From: Paramixta manurensis | GTDB lineage: Bacteria; Pseudomonadota; Gammaproteobacteria; Enterobacterales; Enterobacteriaceae | Assembly: GCF_013285385.1 (NCBI RefSeq) | Contig: NZ_CP054212.1 | Span: 3,162,001-3,226,000, forward strand | Length of the DNA: 64,000 bases | Direction of reading: 5' to 3' | Shown here: positions 8,085 through 16,921 of the stretch, one piece after another | Numbering within the stretch: position 1 is the stretch's first letter | Layout of the letters: every line of letters begins with the position of its first letter | Notes under the pieces: generated by a model | The model's input: the letters and a program-made list of their open reading frames with translations, nothing else | Databases searched by the model: none | What the model was told of the DNA's origin: nothing | Translations under genes and position numbers: made by a program

Positions 8085-9287
8085 ATGTCGAGTAAGTTAG
8101 TACTGGTTCTGAACTGCGGTAGCTCTTCTCTGAAGTTCGCCATCCTCAACCCGGCGAACGGCGAAGAGTTTCTGTCAGGTTTAGCCGAATGTTTCCACCT
8201 GCCGGAAGCCCGCATTAAGTGGAAACTTGATGGCGCTAAACAAGAAGCGGCTTTGGGTGCCGGCGCGGCGCACAGCGAAGCACTCAATTTCATCGTTAAA
8301 ACTATTCTGGCACAAAAACCCGAGCTTTCCGCACAAATTGCTGCAATCGGTCATCGTATCGTACACGGCGGCGAAAAGTTAACCCACTCCGTCGTCATTG
8401 ATGAAAACGTGGTACAGAGTATTAAAGACGCTTCTTCTTTCGCACCGCTGCACAACCCGGCGCATCTGATCGGTATTGATGAAGCGATGAAGAACTTCCC
8501 GCACCTGTCAGATAAGAATGTCGCTGTTTTTGACACCGCTTTCCATCAGACAATGCCGGAAGAGTCCTATTTATATGCGTTGCCGTACAAATTGTATAAA
8601 GAACACGGTGTTCGTCGCTATGGCGCACATGGCACCAGCCATTATTACGTGACGCACGAAGCAGCGAAAATGTTGGATAAGCCGCTGGAAAACCTGAATA
8701 TCATCACCTGTCACCTCGGTAATGGCGGTTCGGTTTCAGCTATCCGTAACGGTGTTTGCGTTGATACCTCAATGGGGTTGACGCCGCTGGAAGGTTTAGT
8801 CATGGGCACCCGTAGCGGTGACATTGACCCGGCAATCATTTTCTTCCTGCACGATACCTTAGGGATGAGCGTTGACGCCATCAACAAGTTGTTGACCAAA
8901 GAGTCTGGCTTGCTCGGCCTCACCGAAGTCACCAGCGATTGTCGCTATGTGGAAGAAAACTACACCACTAAAGAAGACGCGAAACGCGCGATGGATGTGT
9001 TCTGCCATCGTCTGGCGAAATACATCGGCTCGTACACTGCGCTGATGGAAGGCCGTCTTGACGCGGTGGTCTTTACTGGCGGTATCGGTGAAAACGCGGC
9101 GATGGTACGCGAGTTGACGCTGGGCAAGCTGGCCTTACTCGGTTTTGATGTCGATCATGAGCGCAACCTTGCGGCGCGTTTTGGCAATAGCGGCTTCATT
9201 AATAAAGAAGGCACTCGCGCGGCGGTGGTTATCCCGACCAACGAAGAGTTGGTCATTGCTCAGGACGCTGCGCGTCTCACCGCTTAA
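8085..9287 (+). CDS. ackA: Acetate kinase AckA
   Basis: This cytoplasmic enzyme interconverts acetyl phosphate and acetate with ATP formation during overflow metabolism. It is exactly 400 aa, the usual length. The N-terminal signature VLVLNCGSSSLKFAI (residues 5-19) binds phosphate, and the second acetokinase signature is around HRIVHGGEK. The adenosine-binding region is FTGGIGENAAMVRE near residue 330. It is followed by pta after 68 bp containing an intrinsic-terminator-like hairpin (9296-9326), which would let ackA and pta be expressed at different levels, as in E. coli. Confidence 0.97.
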   Translation: MSSKLVLVLNCGSSSLKFAILNPANGEEFLSGLAECFHLPEARIKWKLDGAKQEAALGAGAAHSEALNFIVKTILAQKPELSAQIAAIGHRIVHGGEKLTHSVVIDENVVQSIKDASSFAPLHNPAHLIGIDEAMKNFPHLSDKNVAVFDTAFHQTMPEESYLYALPYKLYKEHGVRRYGAHGTSHYYVTHEAAKMLDKPLENLNIITCHLGNGGSVSAIRNGVCVDTSMGLTPLEGLVMGTRSGDIDPAIIFFLHDTLGMSVDAINKLLTKESGLLGLTEVTSDCRYVEENYTTKEDAKRAMDVFCHRLAKYIGSYTALMEGRLDAVVFTGGIGENAAMVRELTLGKLALLGFDVDHERNLAARFGNSGFINKEGTRAAVVIPTNEELVIAQDAARLTA

Positions 9288-9295
9288 TACTTCTC

Positions 9296-9326
9296 CTCCG
9301 CCAACGCATGTTGGCGGAGTTGTTTT
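9296..9326 (+). terminator. Intercistronic hairpin between ackA and pta
   Basis: CTCCGCCAAC (9296-9305), loop GCAT, GTTGGCGGAG (9310-9319), then TTGTTTT. It looks like a partial (attenuating) terminator inside the ackA-pta unit. Confidence 0.65.
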
Positions 9327-9355
9327 GACACCATGCAATACCTGAGAGGTTTACC

Positions 9356-11497
9356 GTGTCACGTACAATTATGTTAATTCCGACCGGCACTAGCGTCGGT
9401 CTAACCAGCGTCAGCCTCGGCGTTATCCGCGCGATGGAACGCAAAGGGGTTCGCCTCAGCGTCTTCAAGCCTATCGCTCAGCCGCGCGCTGGCGGCGATG
9501 CGCCCGATCAAACCACCACCATTGTGCGCAAGAACTCCGCGATCCCAGCCGCCGAACCGCTGGCAATGTCTTGGGTTGAATCCCTGCTCGGCTCCAATCA
9601 GCAAGATGTGCTGATGGAAGCGATCATCGCGCGTTACCATGAAAATACCCAAGATGCGGAAGTGGTCTTGGTTGAGGGCTTGGTTCCTACACGCAAACAT
9701 CAGTTTGCCAATGCGCTGAACTATGAAATTGCCAAAACGCTGAATGCGGAAATCGTCTTCGTCACGGCGCTGGGTAATGACTCACCGGCACAGTTGAAAG
9801 AGCGTATTGAACTGACGCAAAGCAGCTTTGGCGGCAGCAAAAATAAAAACATCACTGGCGTAATCATTAATAAACTGAACGCGCCGGTTGATGAGCAAGG
9901 CCGTACCCGCCCTGACTTGTCTGAAATTTTCGATGATTCGACAAAAGCCAGCGTGGCGAATATCGATCCGAAACAACTGTTCGCTAACAGCCCGCTGCCG
10001 GTACTGGGCTGCGTGCCGTGGAGTTTCGATTTAATCGCCACCCGCGCAATCGATATGTGCCACCATCTGGGCGCGCGTATCATTAATGAAGGTGATATCC
10101 AAACGCGTCGCGTTAAATCGGTAACGTTCTGCGCCCGTAGCCTGCCGCATATGCTGGAACATTTCCGTCCCGGCTCGCTGCTGGTGACCTCTGCCGACCG
10201 TCCTGACGTGCTGGTCGCCGCTTGCCTGGCGGCGATGAATGGCATTGAGATTGGCGCGATCCTGCTGACTGGCGGTTATGAAATTGATGACCGCATTAAT
10301 AAGCTGTGTGAACGTGCCTTCCAGACTGGCCTGCCGGTATTTATGGTGACCACCAATACCTGGCAAACCTCCCTGAGCCTGCAAAGTTTCAACCTCGAAG
10401 TCCCAAGCGATGACACGCAGCGCGTCGAAAAAGTGCAGGAATATGTGGCCAGCCACATTGATGCCGACTGGATTGAATCGCTGACCGCCACCTCAGAACG
10501 TAGCCGTCGCCTGTCGCCGCCTGCCTTCCGTTATCAGTTAACTGAACTGGCGCGTAAAGCCGGTAAACGTATCGTTCTGCCGGAAGGCGACGAGCCGCGT
10601 ACCGTTAAAGCGGCGGCCATCTGTGCCGAACGTGGCATTGCGACCTGCGTACTGTTAGGTAATCCGGATGAAATTCAACGCGTCGCCGCCGCGCAAGGCG
10701 TTGAATTAGGCAAAGGCATCGAAATCGTCGATCCGGAAGTGGTACGTGAAAACTATGTTCCGCGCCTGGTTGAGTTGCGTAAGAACAAAGGCATGACCGA
10801 GGTTGTTGCCCGCGAACAACTGGAAGACAACGTGGTACTTGGCACCATGATGTTGGAAAAAAGCGAAGTCGACGGTCTGGTTTCCGGCGCGGTTCACACC
10901 ACCGCAAACACTATCCGTCCGCCGTTGCAGTTGATCAAGACCGCGCCGAATAGCTCGCTGGTGTCTTCCGTGTTCTTTATGCTGCTGCCGGAACAAGTAC
11001 TGGTCTATGGCGACTGCGCCATCAACCCGGATCCGACTTCCGAGCAGTTGGCGGAAATTGCTATCCAGTCCGCAGATTCCGCCACCGCGTTCGGTATTGA
11101 GCCACGCGTTGCGATGATCTCTTACTCTACCGGTAACTCCGGTGCCGGTAGCGATGTGGAAAAAGTCCGCGAAGCAACCCGTATCGCCCAAGAGAAACGT
11201 CCGGACCTGGTGATTGATGGTCCTCTGCAATATGACGCCGCGATTATGGCGGATGTTGCCAAGTCCAAAGCACCAAACTCGCCGGTCGCCGGTCGTGCAA
11301 CCGTGTTTATTTTCCCGGATCTGAATACCGGGAACACCACCTACAAAGCGGTACAGCGTTCAGCCGATCTGATTTCGATTGGCCCAATGCTGCAAGGGAT
11401 GCGCAAGCCGGTTAACGACCTGTCGCGCGGTGCTCTGGTAGACGATATCGTCTATACCATTGCTCTAACCGCTATTCAGTCTTCACAGGCCGAATAA
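9356..11497 (+). CDS. pta: Phosphate acetyltransferase Pta
   Basis: Pta converts acetyl-CoA and phosphate to acetyl phosphate in the cytoplasm and works with AckA. At 713 aa it is the long enterobacterial form: an N-terminal DRTGG/AAA-like regulatory domain (about residues 1-370, beginning MLIPTGTSVGLTSVSLG) and the catalytic PTA_PTB domain from about residue 390 (KRIVLPEGDEPRTVKAA) to the end. It starts with GTG, as in E. coli, with TGAGAGG upstream. A strong bidirectional terminator follows at 11514-11540. Confidence 0.97.
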   Translation: MSRTIMLIPTGTSVGLTSVSLGVIRAMERKGVRLSVFKPIAQPRAGGDAPDQTTTIVRKNSAIPAAEPLAMSWVESLLGSNQQDVLMEAIIARYHENTQDAEVVLVEGLVPTRKHQFANALNYEIAKTLNAEIVFVTALGNDSPAQLKERIELTQSSFGGSKNKNITGVIINKLNAPVDEQGRTRPDLSEIFDDSTKASVANIDPKQLFANSPLPVLGCVPWSFDLIATRAIDMCHHLGARIINEGDIQTRRVKSVTFCARSLPHMLEHFRPGSLLVTSADRPDVLVAACLAAMNGIEIGAILLTGGYEIDDRINKLCERAFQTGLPVFMVTTNTWQTSLSLQSFNLEVPSDDTQRVEKVQEYVASHIDADWIESLTATSERSRRLSPPAFRYQLTELARKAGKRIVLPEGDEPRTVKAAAICAERGIATCVLLGNPDEIQRVAAAQGVELGKGIEIVDPEVVRENYVPRLVELRKNKGMTEVVAREQLEDNVVLGTMMLEKSEVDGLVSGAVHTTANTIRPPLQLIKTAPNSSLVSSVFFMLLPEQVLVYGDCAINPDPTSEQLAEIAIQSADSATAFGIEPRVAMISYSTGNSGAGSDVEKVREATRIAQEKRPDLVIDGPLQYDAAIMADVAKSKAPNSPVAGRATVFIFPDLNTGNTTYKAVQRSADLISIGPMLQGMRKPVNDLSRGALVDDIVYTIALTAIQSSQAE

Positions 11498-11513
11498 GCG
11501 TTACGCGCAACAG

Positions 11514-11540
11514 AAAAGGCGGCTGATTAGCCGCCTTTTT
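11514..11540. terminator. Bidirectional terminator between pta and the transketolase operon
   Basis: AAAAGGCGGCT-GATT-AGCCGCCTTTTT forms a stem with A and T runs on both sides. It serves convergent pta (+) and the minus-strand PTS/transketolase operon whose last gene ends at 11558. Confidence 0.9.
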
Positions 11541-11557
11541 CATCTTCTTACCACGCC

Positions 11558-12511
11558 TTACAACAACTCGCGCGCCGCTTTAACTATCTCTTCCGCCGTC
11601 AAACCATACTCCTGCTGAAGAAACGCTTGGGTACCAACCTGGCCATAACGCTCCTTCACACCAACGCGGCGCATCGGCACCGGGCAGGTTTCGACTAACA
11701 CTTCCGCCACCGCCGAACCCAACCCGTTATGGATACTGTGGTTCTCACAGGTCACAATTCGGCCGGTCTTTTCGGCATAATTTTTCACCAACATCCGGTC
11801 AATCGGTTTCAGCGTAAACATATCAATCACCGCCGCATTGACGCCCTGCTCCGCCAGAATATCAGCGGCTTTCAACGCCTCGGCAACCATAATGCCATTG
11901 GCGATTAGCGTAATATCCTTACCATCACGCAACAGGTTGCCCTTACCTATGGTAAAGGTCGATCCTTCCTGATAAATCTTCACCGCCTGCTTACGGATGG
12001 TACGCACCCAATAGAAACCGTTTAGCGTCATCAACTGGTTTAAAATGTCTTTAAACATGGCGGCATCGGTCACCTCCATCACCACCGAGTTCGCCAACCC
12101 GCGCACAATACCCATATCTTCAAACGACATGTGCGTACCACCATTGTGACACGCGGTCACCCCGGCATCGGAAGCGATCACCTTGACGTTGTTATGCTGA
12201 TAATCCAACGACATAAACAACTGGTCGAAACAACGGCGGCTGGCGAAAGCGGTAAAGGTGTGAACAAACGGCGTCCGTCCGGTTAGCGAAAGCCCGGCCG
12301 CCACGCCGATGACATTCGCTTCCATAATGCCGCAGTTAATGACCTGATGCGGAAAATCACGTTGTACGCCATCCATCGCCATTGAGCTCATTAAATCGGC
12401 TTCCAGAGCAATAATGGGGCTATTGGCTTCAATCTGTTCACGCACCATACCGGCATAAACTTTGCGCATCTCCTGCGCATCTTTTTTCAGTTCCAACGCG
12501 ACTTCAAACAT
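11558..12511 (-). CDS. Transketolase C-terminal (pyrimidine-binding) subunit
   Basis: This is a split transketolase, C-terminal half, 317 aa from the ATG at 12511. It contains the pyrimidine-binding domain (about residues 18-180, with NCGIMEANVIGVAAGLSL carrying the Glu that activates thiamine diphosphate) and the C-terminal transketolase domain. GGAGGTGG lies directly before the start, and ATGTTTGA overlaps the previous stop codon by 8 bp, so it is translationally coupled to the N-terminal subunit. It is the last gene of a PTS-transketolase operon. From memory, Salmonella has a similar cassette at the same pta-yfcD position. The sugar phosphate handled is unknown. Confidence 0.9.
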   Translation of the reverse strand: MFEVALELKKDAQEMRKVYAGMVREQIEANSPIIALEADLMSSMAMDGVQRDFPHQVINCGIMEANVIGVAAGLSLTGRTPFVHTFTAFASRRCFDQLFMSLDYQHNNVKVIASDAGVTACHNGGTHMSFEDMGIVRGLANSVVMEVTDAAMFKDILNQLMTLNGFYWVRTIRKQAVKIYQEGSTFTIGKGNLLRDGKDITLIANGIMVAEALKAADILAEQGVNAAVIDMFTLKPIDRMLVKNYAEKTGRIVTCENHSIHNGLGSAVAEVLVETCPVPMRRVGVKERYGQVGTQAFLQQEYGLTAEEIVKAARELL

Positions 12512-13337
12512 GCGCCACCTCCAGTTGTTTAATCGCCTGCTCCATTGCCTGAAGCTGCTCATCGGTTAAACGTAAATGATGGGAATTCTTCATCTGTTCG
12601 AGGTAAGGCACACCTTGTCCTTTGATGCTATCAAGAATAATCACCAACGGACGTTGTCCCTCTTCACGCGCCGGTTTCAACGTATGTTGCAGCGTGGCAA
12701 TATCATCCCCTTTGATCATCGCGGTATCGAAACCAAACGCGCGGAATTTCCCTTCCAGATCGAACGGTTGAATTACCTCATCCAGCGCACCATCAAGCTG
12801 CTGTTTATTCCAGTCGATAAATAGCGTCAGGTTATTCAGGCGATGATGGGCGATAAACTGAAATGCTTCCCAGCATTGCCCTTCATTCAGTTCACCATCA
12901 CCGAGAATACAGAACACGCGGTTTGCACGATGCGCCAGCCGATGCGACAGCGCCATACCGGCGGCGATAGAAACGCCCTGCCCCAGCGAACCGGTGGTAG
13001 CGTCCACGCCGCGCGTTTTCAGCCGGTCGGGATGGCTCGGCAACCGCGTACCGTTTTCATTGAGCGTTAACAACTGTTCACGCGGGAAGTAGCCCTTAAT
13101 CGCCAACGTGCTGTACAGCGCCGGGCCGGCATGCCCTTTCGATAACACCAGATAGTCACGCTCGGCCCAATCCGGGTCACCGGGATCAATGCGCATAATA
13201 TCGCCATACAATACCGCCAGCGTTTCCACCACTGACATGCTGCCGCCGTAGTGACCAAACCCTAAGTGCGTTAACGCTTTTAATGTCTCAACGCGAATAT
13301 CGCGTGCCAGTTCGCTGAGTTCCTCAAGATTACTCAT
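12504..13337 (-). CDS. Transketolase N-terminal (thiamine-diphosphate-binding) subunit
   Basis: This is the N-terminal half of a split transketolase, 277 aa. The thiamine diphosphate motif begins at GDGELNEGQCWEA and ends near LFIDWNK. LSKGHAGPALYSTLA and GSLGQGVSIAAGMALSHR are typical transketolase segments. Together with the next gene it should make a heteromeric enzyme that moves two-carbon ketol units between sugar phosphates. Its start codon overlaps the stop of the PTS EIIC gene (TAATG), so the three are tightly coupled. A PTS importer with a transketolase suggests direct entry of the imported sugar phosphate into pentose-phosphate chemistry. Confidence 0.9.
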   Translation of the reverse strand: MSNLEELSELARDIRVETLKALTHLGFGHYGGSMSVVETLAVLYGDIMRIDPGDPDWAERDYLVLSKGHAGPALYSTLAIKGYFPREQLLTLNENGTRLPSHPDRLKTRGVDATTGSLGQGVSIAAGMALSHRLAHRANRVFCILGDGELNEGQCWEAFQFIAHHRLNNLTLFIDWNKQQLDGALDEVIQPFDLEGKFRAFGFDTAMIKGDDIATLQHTLKPAREEGQRPLVIILDSIKGQGVPYLEQMKNSHHLRLTDEQLQAMEQAIKQLEVAHV

Positions 13338-14719
13338 TACTTAACCTCCGTATTTTTTTCCGCATCGGATACCGGGCGCTTACTCAAATAGTTATGCGCC
13401 ACCAGTACCGCGAAGAAGCCAATCACCACCACCATGATGGTTTCCTTGTTGAGGAAGCGCGCGAGATTACCGAGGATGATCCCAACCACGCCAAAATCGG
13501 CGTCAGAGAAGGTGGTATTGGCGAAACCAATCGCCCCCAGTACCGGCAGCAACAGAACCGGTAAGAAGGTAATCAACAACCCGTTGGCAAACGCACCTAA
13601 CATCGCGCCGCGTCGGCCGCCGGTCGCATTACCGAAAACACCCGAGGTCGCGCCAGTGAAGAAGTGCGGCACTACGCCGGGGAGGATCAATACCAATTTC
13701 ATTTGCCCCAGCAGAAACAACCCCACCAGGCCGCCCAGGAAACTAAACAGGAAACCAATCAGTACCGCATTTGGCGCATAGGGATATACCACCGGGCAAT
13801 CCAGCGCGGGCCGGGCATTAGGAACCAGTTTTTCCGAAAAGCCGGTAAAAGCCGGTACGATTTCGGCCAGAATCAGGCGGACGCCTTGCAAAATAATGAA
13901 TACCCCGGCGGCGAAAGTAATCGCCTGAATAATGGAATAAACCAGAAAGTTTTGACCGGCACTCAGTTGACCTTCGACATATTCTTTACCGGCGCAGACC
14001 GCAAGGATCATATAGATAATGATCATCGTCATCGAGATTGAGATTGAGCTGTCACGCAAAAAGCTCAGGTTCTTCGGTAAGTTCATCTCCTCCGTTGAAC
14101 GGGATGATTTGCCGCTGATACTACCGATCCAGCCTGCCAGTACGTACCCCATAGTACCGAAGTGACCAAAGCCAATATCATCATTACCGGTAATTTTGCG
14201 CATATACCGCTGCGCGATGGCCGGGAAAATCGCCATAATCATCCCTAGCGTCAGTGCGCCGGTAAATACCAGCGAAGCGCCTTCAAAGCCGGCAACGCTT
14301 AGGATTACCGCGATCATACACGCCATGTAAAAGGTGTGATGACCGGTCAGAAAGATATATTTCAGGCGAGTAAAGCGGGCGACAATAATATTGGCGACCA
14401 TCCCGAATGCCATAATTAACGCGGTTGAAGCACCGTATTTCTCCAGCGCAATAGAAACAATCGCTTCATTATTAGGAATAATCCCCTGAATATTAAAGGC
14501 GTGTTCAAACATGCCGCCGAGCGGGTTAAGTGAACTGACCAACACCGTCGCGCCACCGCCCAGAACGATAAAACCAAGAATGGTTTTTACCGTGCCTTTT
14601 ACCACATCGGAAAAAGATTTCTTTTGTGCCAGCAGGCCAATCAGCGCGATTAAGCCAACCAGAACTGATGGCACTTTCAGAATATCGACAACAAACTTCA
14701 GCGTTTCCTGGATAAACAT
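13337..14719 (-). CDS. PTS EIIC component, ascorbate (UlaA/SgaT) family
   Basis: This is a polytopic inner-membrane permease of the EIIC-GAT/UlaA family, 460 aa, close to the usual 465. Many hydrophobic segments run through the protein; the conserved region FLTGHHTFYMACMIA lies near residue 125 and PHFFTGATSGVFGNATGG near residue 350. With EIIA and EIIB from the same operon it forms a complete phosphotransferase importer. I chose the ATG at 14719 (GAGG upstream); an in-frame GTG lies 6 bp earlier. Ascorbate is the known UlaA substrate, but no ula catabolic genes are present, so the sugar here is probably different. Confidence 0.9.
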   Translation of the reverse strand: MFIQETLKFVVDILKVPSVLVGLIALIGLLAQKKSFSDVVKGTVKTILGFIVLGGGATVLVSSLNPLGGMFEHAFNIQGIIPNNEAIVSIALEKYGASTALIMAFGMVANIIVARFTRLKYIFLTGHHTFYMACMIAVILSVAGFEGASLVFTGALTLGMIMAIFPAIAQRYMRKITGNDDIGFGHFGTMGYVLAGWIGSISGKSSRSTEEMNLPKNLSFLRDSSISISMTMIIIYMILAVCAGKEYVEGQLSAGQNFLVYSIIQAITFAAGVFIILQGVRLILAEIVPAFTGFSEKLVPNARPALDCPVVYPYAPNAVLIGFLFSFLGGLVGLFLLGQMKLVLILPGVVPHFFTGATSGVFGNATGGRRGAMLGAFANGLLITFLPVLLLPVLGAIGFANTTFSDADFGVVGIILGNLARFLNKETIMVVVIGFFAVLVAHNYLSKRPVSDAEKNTEVK

Positions 14720-14739
14720 ATCCACCTCGCTAAGCGTGA

Positions 14740-15012
14740 TTAGTGGTTGGCGAAATAAGCAGCGAGCTTAGTTTCCAATTCATTAATATCGATGATGTTA
14801 TTTATCACCAATAGTTGGTCTTTCGGTACGCTAGCGCTTTCTGCAATATCTTTCGCCATCACAAACAGGTCGGCGGCGTCCGGCGTTGCGGAAGAAAGGT
14901 CGGAGTGTTCTACCTCCGCTTCAATTTCCAGCTTTTTCAGTACCTTTTTAATATTCATTTCAACCATAAAACTGCTACCGAGCCCGGAACCACAAATAGC
15001 CATAATTTTCAT
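14740..15012 (-). CDS. PTS EIIB component (ascorbate/galactitol type)
   Basis: This is a small cytoplasmic phosphocarrier of 90 aa. The phosphorylated cysteine is C7 in the P-loop MAICGSGLGSS. It accepts phosphate from EIIA and passes it to the sugar at EIIC. The ATG at 15012 has AAGGT 7 bp upstream and gives the usual EIIB length; the open frame continues 15 codons further without homology. A hairpin TCGCCAT/ATGGCGA (15051-15070) lies between it and the EIIA gene and may tune expression within the operon. Confidence 0.9.
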   Translation of the reverse strand: MKIMAICGSGLGSSFMVEMNIKKVLKKLEIEAEVEHSDLSSATPDAADLFVMAKDIAESASVPKDQLLVINNIIDINELETKLAAYFANH

Positions 15013-15110
15013 TCTATTTACCTTTACATTTTTTAGGGTACAAAGATCCCTCGCCATTTTATTATGGCGATGTCATCTTACGGTTTTTAATTAACCTGAA
15101 ATCGGCGATA

Positions 15111-15554
15111 TCAGAACGTTGATATTAGTTGTTCTATCTCCCCGACAGTACGCGCCTGGTGTAATTTTTCCATTACCGCATCAGCGGTAAACATTTCAGC
15201 TAAGCCCGTAATTATTTCGATATGGCTATGTTTATCCGGCGCCGCCAACATAATAATCAGATCCACCGGGTCATTTTCATCAGAGTCAAAACTCACTCCC
15301 TGCTCAAGTTTTAATAGCGAAAGCCCGAGCCCATTCGCTCCTTCTTCTGGCCGGGCATGCGGCATCGCTAACCCCGGCGCCAGAACATACCACGGACCTA
15401 ACGTTTGGTGATTGTGGATAATTGCCGACAAATAATTCGGCGTGATGACCTGTTGCTGCAGCAGCGGCGCGGCGCAACGCTCCAACGCCTGCTGCCAATC
15501 AGCGACTGAACGCGCAAATTGTATCGTGTCATCATGAAGCCAGGTTTTTAGCAC
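15111..15554 (-). CDS. PTS EIIA component (fructose/mannitol/ascorbate type)
   Basis: This is a cytoplasmic EIIA-2 type phosphocarrier of 147 aa that takes phosphate from HPr. The active-site histidine is H66 in APGLAMPHARPEEG, the standard signature for this class. It is the first gene of the minus-strand PTS-transketolase operon. It starts with GTG at 15554, with GGAGG 4 bp before it. Upstream are a plausible sigma-70 promoter (TTGATT, 17 bp, TTTATT at 15581-15609), a CRP site and two LacI-type operators, so the operon is probably repressed by the adjacent regulator and activated under carbon limitation. Confidence 0.9.
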   Translation of the reverse strand: MLKTWLHDDTIQFARSVADWQQALERCAAPLLQQQVITPNYLSAIIHNHQTLGPWYVLAPGLAMPHARPEEGANGLGLSLLKLEQGVSFDSDENDPVDLIIMLAAPDKHSHIEIITGLAEMFTADAVMEKLHQARTVGEIEQLISTF

Positions 15555-15580
15555 ATTGCCTCCAGGTAATAACGTGAGGG

Positions 15581-15609
15581 AATAAAACGGCAGAACAAAC
15601 TCTAATCAA
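15581..15609 (-). promoter_or_regulatory. Candidate sigma-70 promoter of the PTS-transketolase operon
   Basis: On the minus strand, TTGATT (15604-15609) and TTTATT (15581-15586) are separated by 17 bp. The -10 is a poor match, as expected for a CRP-dependent promoter, and the CRP site centre lies about 60 bp upstream of the predicted start. Confidence 0.5.
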
Positions 15610-15625
15610 CGGCCATCGGACCAAC

Positions 15626-15641
15626 CGTGATCAGTATCACA
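15626..15641. promoter_or_regulatory. CRP binding site
   Basis: CGTGA-TCAGTA-TCACA matches the TGTGA-N6-TCACA consensus at 9 of 10 core positions. It lies immediately beside the first GATAGCGCTATC operator, between the PTS promoter and the regulator gene. Confidence 0.75.
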
Positions 15642-15643
15642 AA

Positions 15644-15690
15644 GATAGCGCTATCATCAGGAGAGCATCAGAAATGTGATAGCGCTATCA
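15644..15690. promoter_or_regulatory. Twin LacI-family operators (GATAGCGCTATC x2)
   Basis: Two identical perfect 12-bp palindromes with a central CG (15644-15655 and 15678-15689; the second extends to TGATAGCGCTATCA), 34 bp centre to centre. A central-CG palindrome next to a LacI-family gene is the standard operator arrangement for this family, so this is the likely target of the adjacent regulator. Confidence 0.8.
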
Positions 15691-15904
15691 AAATCATTTC
15701 CCGTCACCAATTCCAGCGCGAATAAGCGTATACTTTCCCCCTATTAATCCGTGGGCTGATGCCAAAATGGCTTGATTTTTATCCTAAATAATTCGAAATG
15801 CAGTAAAGCAACAACCTTGAGCTTTACTTGAATAAGCGGTTCGGGTGACTGAGCCGGAGTATGACGGATAGACAAGGGCTCCCCTTTCCTCAACAGGAAT
15901 GCAG

Positions 15905-16921
15905 ATGTCGATTAATCGTAAAAGGCGCGGCACCGGTCGCGTTACGTTGGCTGACGTAGCCAACCTGGCGGGCGTAGGCACCATGACGGTTTCCCGCGCC
16001 TTACGCACGCCGGAACAAGTGTCAGATAAGCTGCGCGAAAAAATCGAGGCGGCGGTAAGCGAACTGGGCTATATGCCAAATCTGGCGGCCAGTAATCTGG
16101 CCTCCGCCTCGTCATACAATATCGCGATGGTGGTGCCCAGCCTGGCCGAAGCGGGCTGTACCGAAATGTTTGCCGGGTTACAACAAATCCTGCAACCGGC
16201 GGGCTACCAGATTATGTTAGCCGAGTCTCAGCATCGTCTGGAACGTGAAGAAAAATTACTGGAAACGCTGCTACCCTGGAACCTGGCTGCGGCAATTTTG
16301 CTCAGCGTTGAGCACGCCGATAGCGTGCGCCAGTGGCTGGAAAACAGCAGCATACCGGTGCTGGAAATTGGCGCGGTGCGTGCCGATCCGATCGATATTA
16401 ATATCGGGATCGATAACGTTGAGGCGATGTATCAAATCACCCAAACCCTGATCAAGCGCGGTTATCAAAACATCGGTTTGCTGTGTGCCAATCAGGAACA
16501 GTGGATTTTTCAGCAACATCTGCAAGGCTGGCATAAGGCGATGTTGCGTAACCATATGTCGCCGCATCGGGTCATTAATGCCGCCGCCGCGGCGAATTTC
16601 TCTACCGGCGCACGTCAACTCCCGGAGTTTTTGCTTAACTGGCCGGAGCTGGATGCGCTGGTCTGCGTTTCTGATGAGCTGGCCTGTGGCGTTCTGTATG
16701 AATGCCAGCGGCGACGGATTAAAGTTCCTGATGATTTAGCGGTAGTGGGGTTCGGCAATAGCGATGTCAGCATGGTCTGCCAGCCTGCATTAACCACGAT
16801 GGCAGTGCCACACCGGCAAATCGGTATTGAAGCCGGGCGCGCCTTGTTGGCGCGCCTGAACGATGAAGAGTGGGAAAGTAAACCTATTGCCCCACAACTA
16901 TGCCTGCGGGAGAGCTGTTGA
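15905..16921 (+). CDS. LacI-family transcriptional regulator of the PTS-transketolase operon
   Basis: This is a LacI/GalR-family repressor of 338 aa. The helix-turn-helix and hinge occupy about residues 11-60 (VTLADVANLAGVGTMTVSRA, then LGYMPNLAASNLAS), followed by a periplasmic-binding-protein-like ligand domain; the overall layout resembles GntR of E. coli. The ATG at 15905 is chosen because AGGA lies 6 bp before it; an ATG two codons earlier would put AGGA directly against the start codon. It is divergent from the PTS operon, and twin palindromes lie between them. Its 3' end overlaps the convergent yfcD by 24 bp. Confidence 0.9.
   Translation: MSINRKRRGTGRVTLADVANLAGVGTMTVSRALRTPEQVSDKLREKIEAAVSELGYMPNLAASNLASASSYNIAMVVPSLAEAGCTEMFAGLQQILQPAGYQIMLAESQHRLEREEKLLETLLPWNLAAAILLSVEHADSVRQWLENSSIPVLEIGAVRADPIDINIGIDNVEAMYQITQTLIKRGYQNIGLLCANQEQWIFQQHLQGWHKAMLRNHMSPHRVINAAAAANFSTGARQLPEFLLNWPELDALVCVSDELACGVLYECQRRRIKVPDDLAVVGFGNSDVSMVCQPALTTMAVPHRQIGIEAGRALLARLNDEEWESKPIAPQLCLRESC

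Larger units (their letters stand above)
15555..15904. other. Divergent control region of the PTS-transketolase operon and its regulator
   Basis: About 350 bp with no gene. On the minus strand a candidate promoter TTGATT-N17-TTTATT occupies 15581-15609, which would place a CRP site (15626-15641) near position -61. Two copies of the palindrome GATAGCGCTATC follow at 15644-15655 and 15678-15689. The remaining 200 bp toward the LacI-type gene show no further repeat to my eye. Confidence 0.7.

Noticed and set aside
10706..11230. 174-aa minus-strand frame opposite pta
   Set aside because: It lies entirely inside the conserved catalytic domain of pta and has no family match.
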